In this document: positions 50,865 through 62,859 of the stretch, one piece after another | Position numbering within the stretch: position 1 is the stretch's first letter | How the letters are laid out: the number at the start of each line of letters is the position of its first letter | Assembly: GCA_009829735.1 (NCBI GenBank) | Contig: CM020618.1 | Location: forward strand, 6,012,882 to 6,076,881 | Length of the DNA stretch: 64,000 nt | Direction: 5' to 3' | Source of the DNA: Pyropia yezoensis | Taxonomy: Eukaryota > Rhodophyta > Bangiophyceae > Bangiales > Bangiaceae | Position numbers and translations under genes: made by a program | The notes under the pieces: generated by a model | Databases searched by the model: none | Seen by the model: only the letters and a program-made list of their open reading frames with translations | What the model was told of the DNA's origin: nothing

Positions 50865-53800
50865 ATGGTCCATTGGGCGCCCGGTTGGCTCACTCGAGGG
50901 GAATACATGGACATATCGCGGATGCAGCTGTGGGGCCCCCCGCCTGGCCCGCGGCGGCTGTGCCCTCATCGCGCCCCTGTGGGCTTAACCAGCTGGGCGG
51001 CACGGGGCGGGTGGCTCTTTTGGCAGGCGCCACCACACAGCGGGGGGAGTGTCGATGGCGCCCGTGAGCCGTGCAAGCACGTGGCGCCGCGCCTCGGTGG
51101 CTCCCCTCCGCGCGGAGACGGCCGCCTCCCGCCAGTGCTGTGCGCAGGCGCGTGGGGGGAAGCGAGCCCCCCCCTCCCCCCCCCCAACCCCCCAGCAGGG
51201 CCACGCTGCCCAGCGGCTGTGCCCGGCGCCCGCGGCGGTCGCGGCTGGCGCGGAGGCACGTGCTCGCAGGGGGGGCGCGGGCGATGGGCAGCCGCCCGCC
51301 CCACCTCCACCCACTCACAACCGCAGTGCCCAGGGGGAGGGGGGCCCGGGGGGGGGGGGGGGGGGGGGGGGGCCTTCCCGGTTGGGGCTGGGGGGGGGGG
51401 GGGGGGGGTGGGCGGGGACGCCACCGATGGCCTCGACACGGGCCGTGACGCGGCTGCCTCTGACCCTGACGCCCGCGCAGGTGGCGGCGGACGCGGCCAG
51501 CCACGGAGGCGCCTGCACGGGCGCGTCCATGTTTACGTACCTGACTGTGGCGCTCAACCTGGGCGTCGCGGGCGTGCTGCGCTGGCTCGACACTGCCGCC
51601 GCCCGCGGGCCCCGGGGGGGGGGCGGGCTGAGCGGGTGTTCGACGGCTGCTACTGTGGGAGGCCAGGTTGGGGGGGGGACGGGACGAGGGTAGAGTGACC
51701 GCCCCTCGCACGACGTAGTGCATTGCGTGAGTGTGTATGAAACAAGACCCCGAGAAGGGGGGTGGTGGGATGAACGGCGCGCCAAGAAGGCCGCGGCTTG
51801 CTCCTCCCAACGATGCCCACGATGGTCACCGGCGTGGCTGCTGCCGACGTCAAGGCGCGCCGCCCGGCCGCCCACGGCGGGGGGTACAGTTGGCTGGTTG
51901 CGCGGCTGGCTCACCCGTCGGGCTGGGCAGCCGCCGCCGCTGCGGACGCGGTGGGCACGCGCGGTCTTGCGGGTGTGGGCGGCGTCGGCGGTGGCCGCCG
52001 CCCCACGCGGCTGCAGGCGACACCGCCTCCACTCCTCGATCCCGCCTTGCGGGGCCTCGTTGCCCCCATTGCGGGGCGGCTGGGCGTCTGCCTCGTCGAG
52101 GCTGGCCGGCAGGAGGGAGGCCAGGATGGGGGTTGTGGGTGGGGGCCGACTCGTATCGCATCGCGTGCGCTCGAGGTCGCACCGGGGCCGCGTGGTACCC
52201 GACCCGCCTCCCCTCCGCCCCCCTGACGGCGCGGTCGGCGCCAGTGTCGAAGACGTTCCGCTCCCGCGGGGAGGGGGTGGGGTGGTTGGGCGGTGGGGTC
52301 GCTGCCAATGCTCATGGGAGGAGGGAACGCTGGAGCGGGAAGGGAGGTGGGGTGGACGGTGGGAGGAGGGATGAGACGAGAGGGAGTGCGGTGCTGGTTG
52401 GTGGGTATTCGTGAGTGGTCTGCGAGGACTTTTGACTTTGGGGAGGGTGGGGGGCGTGGCCTGTGCATGTTTCCGTTTGTGGCCGGTGCATGTTTTCGGT
52501 TGTGGCCGTTCCGCGTTGCGCCCGCGACAGCCTGTCGCTGGCCGGCCTCCTCGGCGTCCATCTGATCATCCTCGACGCGGGCCTCGCCACGCCCCTCTCC
52601 TGTTTGAATGGCAGCGGCGGGAGCGGCGACGTAACGGCGGCGACGGCGGTGATGGCCGCGGCGGCGGCGATCGTGCTGGCGGAGGCGACAGCGGCGGAAG
52701 CAGTGGTGGGAGGTGGGGGGGGTGAGGGTAGGGCGGATTTGGTGGGGGCCTCGCGCGCCGCGGCCGCTTCTCCCTCCCTCGAGAGATATGGGCGTGGCTG
52801 CCGCACTGCCGGCGCCGCCGCGACCGCCACGGCGGCGCTGGCGGTCACATCACCGCCACAGGGACACGCTCTTTGCAAGGATCACAGTCGGAGGCTGGCC
52901 CGGCGGCAGTGGCGGTGGTGGCGGCAGTTGTGGCGGTGGCTTTTCCCTCCCACCGCGCCCTCCACTGCGTGGGATATTGGGGGGGTCGGTTGGGGAGGGA
53001 GCGATCATTGACGGTACCCTTGCTGCCTACCCCGGGCGGGCGGACTCCTTCGGCACCCCCGCTGCCCTATCGTTTGAGAAGCGCCGCGGCGGTGGCCGCC
53101 GCCGTCTTCAAGGCTTCAGTTTCTCTCGCTGAGCCTGTCTGCAGCGTGGGCGCTGTATCGTCGGTTGGTGACGGCCGTGGTTCAGACGCTGCCGCGGCCT
53201 GGGTGGCGGCCTCCGACGCGGCCTCGGCGGCGGACGCCGGCGGTCCTTGCCGCCCGACTTCTCTAGAGCCTCGTGGCCGGCGACGTGGCAAGCCTTGCCC
53301 CCCCTCGCCCCCCCCCCATCGTACTGGATAGGAACGCGCCGCGCAGGTGGGGCTGAGGTGGTTGTCATACGACTATCCGCGGCCGTCAAAGACGCGCTCG
53401 TCACCACCCTCTGTTGCTGGCACGGACGCGCTCAAACGCGGTGGCTGACGTTGCCGCCGACACGATTGAGTGCTGAGGGGGGCGAGCGGAGCCCACTTCT
53501 AGCGCGCTGCAGCCACGGCACTGCCGAATAGGGATGCCGTCATGCGCGCGGTATGGACGTGGACTATGGCCGCCGCCACCCGCCGCCGCCGCCGCTGTCA
53601 CTACCGGCCTGGGCGCGCCAGCTGCGGTGGCGGTCGTGCTGGACGGATTCGCCTCGGCGCTGGGTCGACGGCTGGAGTGGGCCCCCCCGCCGGGTGCTGG
53701 TGATCAGCTGACCCCCACCGCCCCCACGGCCGCTGCCGCGGGCCAGTTGCGGCGGGCGGTCGGTACCATTGCTGTTGCTCCCGCCGCTGCGTCGGCGGCC

Positions 53801-54829
53801 GGAGCGGCTGCGGCGGCTTGACAGCGGCCTTGGCGGGGGTCCCGACTGCGGCCGTGCGCCGATGCCACGGAGGCTACGCGAGGGGGAGGCGATTTTTGCA
53901 TGGCCACTTTTTCTACACGCCGCAATGTGCGGCCGCCGCCCTTATGGCTGCGGCGGTGGGCGAGGCGGCCATGGTGATGGCTAGTGCGGCTGGATAGCTG
54001 CCGGCGGTGCTGCTACAGCATCTCCGACAATGCCGTCGTCCGTACGCTACCATCACCTACGCGACAGCCGCGGCAGCGGCAGGCGGCGGCGGCGGCGGCG
54101 TCGCTGCTCGCCGCCACCCCAACTGGGGTCGCGACGCGTCGCCGCGAGCGCTGCCACCGCGAACAGTCTCTGCTCCCTACACCTGCGGGCGCCCGCCACA
54201 GACGTGGGCGCGGCGGCCGGGGCGGAGGCCGACGCTTCTGCCGCGTGGTCACCCTTGTCAGTCTGCAAGACGTCTCCGCCTCCTTGGTGGGTGCGGGGGC
54301 GGGGCGCGGCGGTTGCGGCGGTCGCTGCCGGCGGGCGGTGGGGGGGGGGGGGGGGGGGGCTTCGTGACGTCCGCGGTCTCATCCCTTTCCTGTGATGACC
54401 TGGCTGCTCGCCGCGAAAGGGGAGGGGCGTGGTCGCTTCCGCTATGAAGGTGCCGATGTGGGGCCTCCGCCGCGTTCGCCGCCGGCGCTGTGGCGGTTGC
54501 GCTGCGACCTGCGAGGCACCTCACCTCGTTCACCCTCCCCTTTGTGGCTGGGCCGCCTCGTCTTGGCCCACGCGAGGCTCCCGCCGGCAGCCGCCGCCGC
54601 CGCCATACTTAGGACTGCGGCGTATGCGCGGAGGGGGGGGGGCGTGCATGGCTGGGGCCGTTCGGGGGGGGCGGAGTGCGCGGGCGGGGCGGCCGCCTCT
54701 TTTTTTTCTGCCCCCGCCCGTTTGTTGCCTCTGCCCCTCGTGCACCTGGTGTGAATCTTTCCGTGCCTGCCTTGGCGTCATGGGGCGACCACGGCCCGCT
54801 GGGGCAGGCATCAGAGAAGAGCCCACTTA
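50865..54829. other. Very GC-rich low-complexity region, possible decayed membrane-protein sequence
   Basis: Frames are open on both strands almost throughout, with G runs at 51348-51372 (25 G) and 51390-51408, and near 54340-54359. Scattered plus-strand segments have hydrophobic, less repetitive translations (for example SMFTYLTVALNLGVAGVL near 51530, LSLAGLLGVHLIILDAGL near 52540, AVAVVLDGFASALGRRLEW near 53620). They lie in different frames with stops between. They might be remains of a gene or exons with unrecognised introns. I cannot build a model. Confidence 0.35.
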
Positions 54830-55580
54830 ATGAAGGACAGTGATTGTCCCTATCCGCAGACGTCCCCTGCGACCGCGCCGCCGATTTCGCCAGGATCGGC
54901 AGTGGCGAGCAAAGAGCTGGGTGTCCTCCCCCGCGCTTTTCCCTCTTCCTTGCGACGGCCGCTGTATGTTTTTCGGCAGAGGCTAGAAATACACACCCGC
55001 GGGATGGCGTCCCGCCCCATGTGCAGCCCTGGGTGGTGTGCCGACGGCGGTCGGGGCCTCACGGCGGGTGGACGTGCTACGGCAGTGGTGCGGTTGAGGC
55101 CGCCCATCCGCTGTACCCGCCCCCCGTATCTGCTGCTGTTGTGGTGCGGGCGCGATCTACGCCGCCGCCCCCGCCCAACGTGCATCAACCGCGTCGAGCG
55201 AGCGGTCATTTATCATATGTACTGTACATGGCGCGGAGCAATGTGCTGGTGCTGTTCGCTCGCGCGCGCGAAGATGGTCAACTGGGCAACGTGTAGGCTG
55301 CTCCGGCGGGGTGTGTGCTGGCGACAGCGGGGCCGGCCCGTCACGTCGCATTCCTGCGCATGAGGCGCAGCCCGTCGCCATCCCCGTCGAGCTGCCCCGC
55401 CCCCCCTGCGACGCGTGTCGCGCTCCTCCCCTAAGCCGGCGTACTTCGCCACTCTCAAGTCTGCTTCATATCGGGCCTACCTCTCTGATTTCCTCACTGT
55501 CGGCCGGCGCACGCCGCCCACCCTGTCTGCTGCGTGGGCCTTCTCGACGGGGTGCTCACAGCGGGTGGGACAACGACGCC
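54830..55580. other. Upstream region of the 55581 gene; nothing firmly supported
   Basis: The plus frame of the downstream gene is open back to 55311, but that extension is Arg/Pro-rich. No TATA-like element stands out except a weak A/T patch at about 55206-55222. Confidence 0.4.
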
Positions 55581-57653
55581 ATGGCCACCCCGGAATCCTC
55601 CAACGTCTCGCAGCTGGTCGCGGCAGAAGTGACTGCTCAGTTGGCGCCCACTGTCATGGCACTTCGTCTGGTGGCCTCCAACGCTACGGCGCAGGCGGCA
55701 GAGACTGTCGCCCTTCGTGTAAACGTTTCGGCGCAGGCGGCGGAGATTGTCGCCCTTCGTGCTACGGTCGCTGTACTGGAACGCGAGGCCGGGCGGTCCC
55801 TCTTCGGCGGGGACGCGTTTAACACTACCGCCTTTTTTGTTGCTATTTTGGTCGCTTTCTACCAGCTCATCCCTGACCCGACGGGCAACCAAGACGCCGG
55901 CGACCTGTCCGAGCTTGTGGTGTACCACCAGTGGCGGAGGGCCGCAGTGGCTCTGTTCTTGTACGGTTTGATGGTCCTCATCGTCGCGGTACTTCAACTG
56001 CAGGCTGGCTGGCGCGGAATCGACTTGGCGTGGCTTCTCGCACTGATGCTTGCTCCATGGGCGCCGGTGGCCAAGCAGGTGAGGCTGACGCTGGCGGGGT
56101 TTTGGCGGGTGCCGGCAATGATGCGCTCGCGGGGGTGTCGCAACCGGCTGACGGCGGTCATGCGGGAGTACCTGCGCGTTGGAAACCTCCATTTGGTGCC
56201 GACGCTCATTGCCCGAGAACTTCTGAGCGTCGTGCTGCTCCCACCACTGCGGGTGCCCCGCTGGGTTTTGCCAAGTGACGTGGCCAACAAGGACGATGTC
56301 ATCAAAAATGTTATGTCGCAAGTGATGCAGCACAGCCCTGTGATGGTGGATGCTGATGACGTGCGCGGGGCGCCCGTGAGCGACCGCTGTATTGACTCCT
56401 ATCCACTGACGCGGCGGTTGAACTATTTGGGCCTCTTTGTGCGGATGTTGAGCTGTCGTGCCGATACAGTGCGGCCGACGTGGTCTCCAGATCGCGCCTT
56501 CCCCTTCTGCCTCGTACGCTATTGCCGCAGGGCCCGAAGATTTTGCTCACGGCACGCCGTAGGGAAGAAGAAGGTGCTCAGCCCGTTCAAGTGGTTCTCA
56601 TCCGACACAGCAGAAGACACTGCGCAGGCCGACGCTGGGGTGGAGGTGGACGTGGAGCATGGCCACTACACGCGGCGGATGCTGAAGACCTGGGAAGAGT
56701 CAGCGCTGTTGGACGCGATAGACGCTGTGATACCAGGCGGGACTCTGTCCAAGGCGCGCGTGAAGCTGCTGGATGATGAATTCTGCGATCGGTGTATGAT
56801 GGCATTTCGAGCTTCCGTGGAGCTCTTTGCTGAGTCGAGCATCTATGGCCACGATGGCGTCAGCACGGCCGAGTGGTTTAAGTACTTTGACGTGCAAGCG
56901 ACGGGGTCCTTGATTTAGGCGCTCATCACACTGCGAGCGGCGGTACTCGTTGACTGCGGCGCGACCCCCGTCAGCGACGGTTCGGCCGGTGGCATCGACG
57001 CAGAGAATGGTCAGACAACCACCTTGGTGACTGACCAGGTGCTGGTGCTTTTTTTCTTGGTAGCTCGCTCCCTGTTGGGGGGGTCTGAGCGGCTGGACAA
57101 GTTAGGAGACCACATCTCCGGCCGGTACCACTCGGCTCACTGGTGGAACCGCTATTGGGAAGACCTCAAGCGCGTTCTTGGCCGACCCGTCGACGTCGGA
57201 TCTCCGTCACCGTGGACTGACTCCAAAGCCATGGGCCGGAGCATGCGGTCTGCGGCGCGTAGCACTACTGTGGCCGAGGTGCGGGACCTGTTGCAAGCAG
57301 CCTATGAGACCGGCCCCCAGTCTGATTCCCCTGCAGCTAACACTGCCACTCCTGGGGGTGCTAATTCGGGCACGCGCATTTGTTCCGTAGACGGCTGCCT
57401 GCTCGCCATGCAAGAGGATCTTCGCACGCCGCTGATTCGGCAGCGGAGGCGACCGAACCAGACGGGTGCGCACGGCGCGGTGGCGGCCGACATGGGGGAG
57501 CTGCAGCCACCATCCGCGGCCTCATCTGTGGCGCAGTCCGCATCCTCCTCGCCTCCGCCGCCGCCGCGGCAGCCGCGGCCGCCGCTGTCGCCTCCGGAGG
57601 AAGGCCCACCACCTCCCGTCGGCAACGGGCGACGGCTGTCGCGGGGTCTGTGA
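55581..57653 (+). pseudogene. Coiled-coil multi-span membrane protein, one in-frame TAG
   Basis: ATG 55581 (MATPESSNVSQL). The first 80 residues form a heptad-like helix with a 14-residue tandem repeat (AQAAETVALRVNVS / AQAAEIVALRATVA; 42-bp DNA repeat at 55689-55772). Three hydrophobic spans follow (AFFVAILVAFYQLI, ALFLYGLMVLIVAVLQL, DLAWLLALMLAPW), then a long soluble domain with several Cys and acidic patches. TAG at 56916-56918 ends 445 codons, but the frame continues without another stop for 244 codons to TGA 57653. That part includes a further hydrophobic stretch (VLVLFFLVARSLLGG) and a Pro-rich tail. Either the TAG is a nonsense mutation or error, or the gene ends there and the rest is chance openness in GC-rich DNA. 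The family is unknown. Confidence 0.55.
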
Positions 57654-58960
57654 GCATGAAACCACGGGCAGGGGGGGGGAAGGGGAGGCAGACCTGACCG
57701 GGTCTGCTGTTCACCAGCTTGCTTTTCCTGCCCGCACGGGCTTGTTGGTTCGCTTGCCGAGCGGCCGCGACTGTCTCATTGCGTCTTTTTTGGTCTATCA
57801 TGAGCGGGGCCGCCGCTCCCGACAGGCGAGGCCAGGTGACCGTGGCAATGCATACCATGGGCGCCTCCGCCGTCGGCAGCTGTCGACACTGGCACGTGTT
57901 GAGCAGTGATGGTTCCGTCAATACACACTTCGCACGAACGGCAAGCCCGCAGGGACACCTACCCAACTATCATTTCCTGGCCACGGTGCCCGTTGCCCCC
58001 TCGTCCCTCTCCGCTCACCCACTCCCCAACCACCCACCGCTTGCTGCTACGCAAGCACAGTCGCCGGCGCGGGGCCCGTCAGAGCGGCCCTGAGAATAGC
58101 AAGAGCTGCTGGGCGCAGGGGGGGGGGGGCGGGGAAGGGGGGGGGAGGCGCAGCTGTTATCGCTTCCGGAACCCGCATGTCAAAAAGGCGGCAGGAAATA
58201 CAGTTGGGCGCAGAGAAGCGCGCCCGACACAGCGCCGGCGGTGACACGGCGCACGAGGCCGCGCAGCTCGAAACCCGACGCCCGCGCCGACGCGGCGGCA
58301 AGCGACGTCAGCACCCCGCAAGAGGTGAAAGATGGCCTTGCGATGTCGGGGCTGTTGCCCAGACGGGAGGGGCCCAACATTGGCCGCAAGGATGAGCACC
58401 GACATCGCCCATGCCACCCGACGGGGCCAGAGCGGATGTGGGAGGGAGACGAGTGCTGATGGCAGGCGCGGCGAGTAGCCGTTCTTACAGGCGTCGTGTG
58501 TCAGAGGAGTCCGACAGTGGCCAGAACACCATGATTGGCGCGGCAGCCGCCGCCGCACGCCTCCGCCGTCCACGGCGAGTCTCACACAACGCGGTAGCGC
58601 CTACTCATGGCCCACCGTCGACGCCACCTCCATGCCGTCCCTTGAGCGGGCTAACACCGCGTCCTGTGCGGGAGGCGGACAAGTAAGACGGGCGCAAAGG
58701 AAGGATGCCACCACGCCTGGCGTTCAAGCCCCATCGGGCCACCGCCCGCGTCCTATGTGCCACCACGCTGCTCCGCGCGCCCTCACCTCATGCCGCCCTC
58801 CCAGCTCCAGCTCCAAATCGGCCCAGCCGCCCTTCCCCTGTCGTCGCCACAACGAGCGCGCCGAGACCCCTGGTGGCGTGGCGGAGCACCTGACGTCCAC
58901 CCTTAATAGCGTGCCGCCCGCCTCTCCTCCATATCCCACTCTAGCAACCACTCGCCACGG
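57654..58960. other. Intergenic, no supported gene
   Basis: GC-rich with G runs near 58120-58145. Overlapping short ORFs without motifs. Confidence 0.45.
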
Positions 58961-59215
58961 TCAGCCACGGGCCGACAGCCACGGGCCGACGGCGGGGCCG
59001 GTAGCCACAGCGGGGAAGGTAGCCACAGGGGGGCAGGCAAGCCACAGTGAGGCAGGTAGCCACAGCGGGGCAGGTAGCCACAGCGAGCAGGCAGCGACGG
59101 TAGGGGAGGAGGCGACAGCAGGGGAAGTGGTGACAGCAGTGAAGACGGCGACAGCAGGGGAGGCGGCGACAGCAGGGGAGGCGGCGTCAGCAGGGGAGGC
59201 GGCGAGAGAAACAAG
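58961..59215. repeat. 18-bp minisatellite grading into a 15-bp variant
   Basis: Units such as gtagccacagcggggcag repeat several times, then change to gcgacagcaggggag(gcg). All units are multiples of three, so the plus frame encodes an Ala/Gly/Glu repeat (AGSHS.. then ATAGEA) and ends at TAA near 59270. It is probably not a functional protein. Confidence 0.8.
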
Positions 59216-59254
59216 GCGCTCACCGCGAGCTGAACAGAAACGACGGTGTGCACG

Positions 59255-59295
59255 GCGCAGTGGGTCTTAACCCATGTACCTAGAATTCCGCGCAT
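59255..59295 (+). repeat. 41-bp imperfect inverted repeat, left arm
   Basis: gcgcagtgggtcttaaccca through cgcgcat pairs with the reverse complement of 60136-60176 at about 37 of 41 positions. The enclosed ~840 bp is GC-poorer than its surroundings, as expected for a small DNA transposon or foldback element. No target duplication was identified. Confidence 0.65.
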
Positions 59296-60135
59296 CGGGC
59301 CCGCATCTACGAAACACGTTTTTGCATGGTGGCCCCTGTGGCCTCTGGAGGGCGAAAACCGCGCATAAGAGGTGCGCGAGCACCACCACGAGCTGGGAGG
59401 TTCTTTTTTCCTCTTCGTTTCTTGCCTACGACGACCAGGACGTGAAGGGCTACGTCCTCATGTAAGAAGTGAAGCTTGTTGTTCAGTACCGGCTGAGATA
59501 GCCCAAAACCAACACGTATTTGCAGTGGATTCTCGCATGGAACAATCCGAAATGCACATGTCCCGTGAGAGTCCAAACATCAGTGCGGAGCAATGTTCTG
59601 CAAACGCGCATCAACAATGCAGAATCAAACGAACACTCGATGCAAATTGGTGACCGTCAGCGCATCCTTTCACAAAGGGCGTGTCGTTTCAGACACGTTT
59701 CGCTGCGCACTGTCCGCAAACTGTGCCACAACGGCGCTGACGAAGTGCACCAGGTCGACTACGCGGTGACCGCGCACACCCCGCGGCGACGCGGGCGAGG
59801 TCAAGCAGCGCTTCCCGCACGAACTGTGCAGACACGTGTATGCCTTGCGCCGACGGGCGGTGCAAGAGGTTGTGGAACGATGGAATCAGGTGGCCCACGG
59901 GTCATCAATGTGCATGCTTCCGGCAAGGGGCCGAAAAAAAAACATGCATATGCACTCAGGGTGTTTTTTTCTGCTGGATGTGTGGCAGAATGCGCGCAGA
60001 ATGTGGGGGAGCGCGCAATGCATGTGTTTTTTATCGTCTCATGCGTGATCGTTCTCGAACTTGAAGCAGGGGTTCGCAGAGGGAACCGAGGTCGACGGAG
60101 ACCCAAAACACGCTCTGGCACGTGCTCGCATTCGC
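59296..60135. other. Interior between inverted repeats; no supported gene
   Basis: GC-balanced DNA with short ORFs on both strands and no transposase motif. It may be the interior of a non-autonomous element. Confidence 0.5.
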
Positions 60136-60176
60136 ATGCGCGAAATTCTAGGTACATGGATTAATATCCACTGCGC
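60136..60176 (-). repeat. 41-bp imperfect inverted repeat, right arm
   Basis: Reverse-complement partner of 59255-59295, sharing the core ccatgtacctagaatt in inverted orientation. Confidence 0.65.
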
Positions 60177-60719
60177 GGCGACCGCGGCGTGGATAACGAC
60201 GGCGTGGCCGGTGCGGACAGCGCGGTGCACCATGACCACCTTCGGGGTCATGCGCGCGAGGAGAAGGCTGCTGTCTGCAGAGACCAGTTCGTCGCCACGT
60301 GGCGTGCCCAGGGAACTGTGTCAGTTGCACTTGTTGGAGGGGACAAAGCAGCGTCTTTGTAATTGTGTCCGTTGCCAAATTCCAAACGGCTGCCATCCGC
60401 GTGCGGGCAGACGCGACGCGCGTGCCATCCTCTCCGAAGAACGGCGGGCGCCGACCTCCCCGCACACTGGACGCATCGGCCGTCTGCGAAGCGTCCCCTC
60501 CCCACGCGCTCCACCTGGTAGACTGTCCCCAACTCCCTGGACCGTGCCGCTCCCTTCCCTTCCTCCCCCCCCCCCCCCCCTCGCCGCGCATTGGAACGGC
60601 ATCCACCGGCTCCCCCTATCCTCCCCCCCTTCATTAAGCGTCGACCATGGTTGCGCCCGCCCCCGACGGCGCCCCTCACTACCCCTGAGGCGCTTCTCCC
60701 GCCGCCGCCGCCGACGGTC
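60177..60719. other. 5' flank of the 60720 gene, with C tract
   Basis: Contains a 17-20 nt C-rich run at about 60567-60587, about 130 bp before the ATG. The plus frame is open back to 60591 but Pro-rich. No clear core promoter. Confidence 0.45.
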
Positions 60720-62828
60720 ATGATGAGCCGCATCGGCAGCGGGGGCGGCGGCGGCAGCGGCGGCGGTGGCAGCCGAGCCGCGTCGCCCCCGTCGGGGGAT
60801 GCGCTGCTCAGCCCCGACGACGATGCCGAGAACGACCGCATCTGCGCGTTGCTGGTACAGTCAGAGCGCTCGCTCGCGCTCGGCGACGCTGCGGCCGGCG
60901 ATAAGGGCGGCGTCGTCGGCGGCGGAACGGGCGGCGGTGGCGGCGGTGACCGCTTCCGCCCGCCCCCACCGCCACCCCGTGGCTGGCCTCCCAACGGCAT
61001 GCACCCGCCGCCGAGCCGCCAACTCACCGCCCAGACCGTGTCGCGCGCGCCGTCGGCAACGGGCTTTTCGCGCGCCGCCCCCGGCGGGCGGTACGGCGCC
61101 GCCGCCGCAGCCAGCGGCGCGGCGGGCAACAGCGTGCGCAGCGCCGCCGCGTCTACCCGGTCGGCCATTTCTGGGCGGCCACACCAGTCGTCGGCGGCGG
61201 CGGCACCGCGAGTGGCTGGGGGCGGGGTGGGGTGGGGGCGGCCCCCGTCGGGGGCCCCGTCGGCCGTGACTGCCTCGGCACCTTATGAGGATGGGGGCTT
61301 CGGCGCGGCGGGGGCACCAACCATGGCGGCGGGCGCGTCGGCTGAGGCGGCCGACGGCGGGTCGTGGGAGGCGGGCGGCGGGGTGCACCCCCCCTCCCGT
61401 TTGGGGGCCTCCGCTCCCCCCCCCCGGCTGGCGCCAGCTGCTGCCGCCGCCCGCGTGCCCCCCCCTGCCCCCACCGACAGGGCGGCAGCAGCGCACCGCG
61501 CGGCGGGGGAGGCGTCGCTCCTCCGTGACCGGCTGGCACAACGGGAGGCGGCGCTCGCCACCGCCGTTGCCGCCGCCGCGCTCCCGTCGGCGGCCGAAGC
61601 GGCGGCGGTGGCGGCAGCGGCGGCGGCCGAGCGGGAGGTCGCAACCCTCCAGCTGAGCCTGTCGTTTGCCGAAAACGAGGTGGCCGCCGCCACCGCCGAC
61701 GCGGCCGACGCGCGCGCCCGCGCGGCGCGGGAGCGGGAGCTGTCGGCTGCTGCTGCCGCCGCTGCCGCCGCCGCGTCGGCGGAAGCGGCGCGCCTGCGGC
61801 GGCAGGTGGAGACGCTCACGCGCGACGCGGCGGCGGCGCGGCGGGCGGCGACCGCCGCTACGGCCGCGGCGGCAGCGGCGGCCGTTGCTGCGGCGGGCGG
61901 TGGCGGCGGTGGCGGTGGTCGTGGTGCGGCTGCAGCGGCGGCGGCGGCCGGCCCAGCGGCCGACGTGGCCACTGGCGAGGACCGGGGCGGCGGCGGCGGC
62001 GGCGGTGGCGGCACGGCCGCAGCCGCCGACTCGCCCCTCGGCGGCGGCGGCAGCGCGGCCGGCGCGTCTCCGCGGGCGGCGGGTGTGGCGGCGCCCGGCG
62101 GGCGGCGGGGCCCCAAGCGGCCGCGCGTCGTGCGGCGGCTGCGGCTGTCTGGGGTGTCCCCCCCCCGGCCGGTGCGGCGGCGGCTGGATGGGGGCGGCAT
62201 TGGCGGCAGCGGCGGCGGTGGGGGCAGCGGCGGCAGCAGCGTCGGCGGCGGTGGGGGTGGTGGCGGCGGCGACGCCGACGGCAGCGGCGCGCCCTGCTAC
62301 TCCCTTCCCGCCCGCCACCGCCCGCCGGCTGGGGCGGCCGACGTGCCCCCGCTGGGCGCCGCGTCGCAGCCGCCGCCGGGCGTGCCGTTGCCGACGCCGA
62401 CGTTGCCTCCCTTTTCGCTTGTGCCGCCCCCGCCAGTGGGCCGCGACACCGCGGTCGCGTGGGGGGGCGTACTGCCCCCGCCGCCGCCGCCGCCCCCACG
62501 GGCGGTCGCGGTGGCTGCCAGCCCGGCGGGGGGCGCCCCCCCCCCCCCCTCGACGGTCGCCTCCCCCCCCGGCAGTCCCCCCCCTCCCCCCCCCCCCGCC
62601 CGCCATCCCCCCCGCCGCGTGGGCGGCGACGCTCCCCTCCCCCGCGGGCTCTGTCGTGCGGTCCCTTCTCGCCACCCATCTGGTGTCGCTGCTGGCCGCC
62701 CCCCCCTCCCCCCCCCCTGGGCTGGCCGCCGCCGCCGCGGCGGCGCTGGCCAACCCCGACGACGCGGCCGCCCTGAGCGGGCTGGTGCCGCCGCTCGCCG
62801 CGGCGGCGCACCCCACCCCCCGCCCCGC

Positions 62829-62859
<31 letters not shown>

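Noticed and set aside
24450..56918. Alternative genetic code as an explanation for in-frame stops
   Set aside because: TAA, TAG and TGA are all involved, and intact genes here end normally at these codons.
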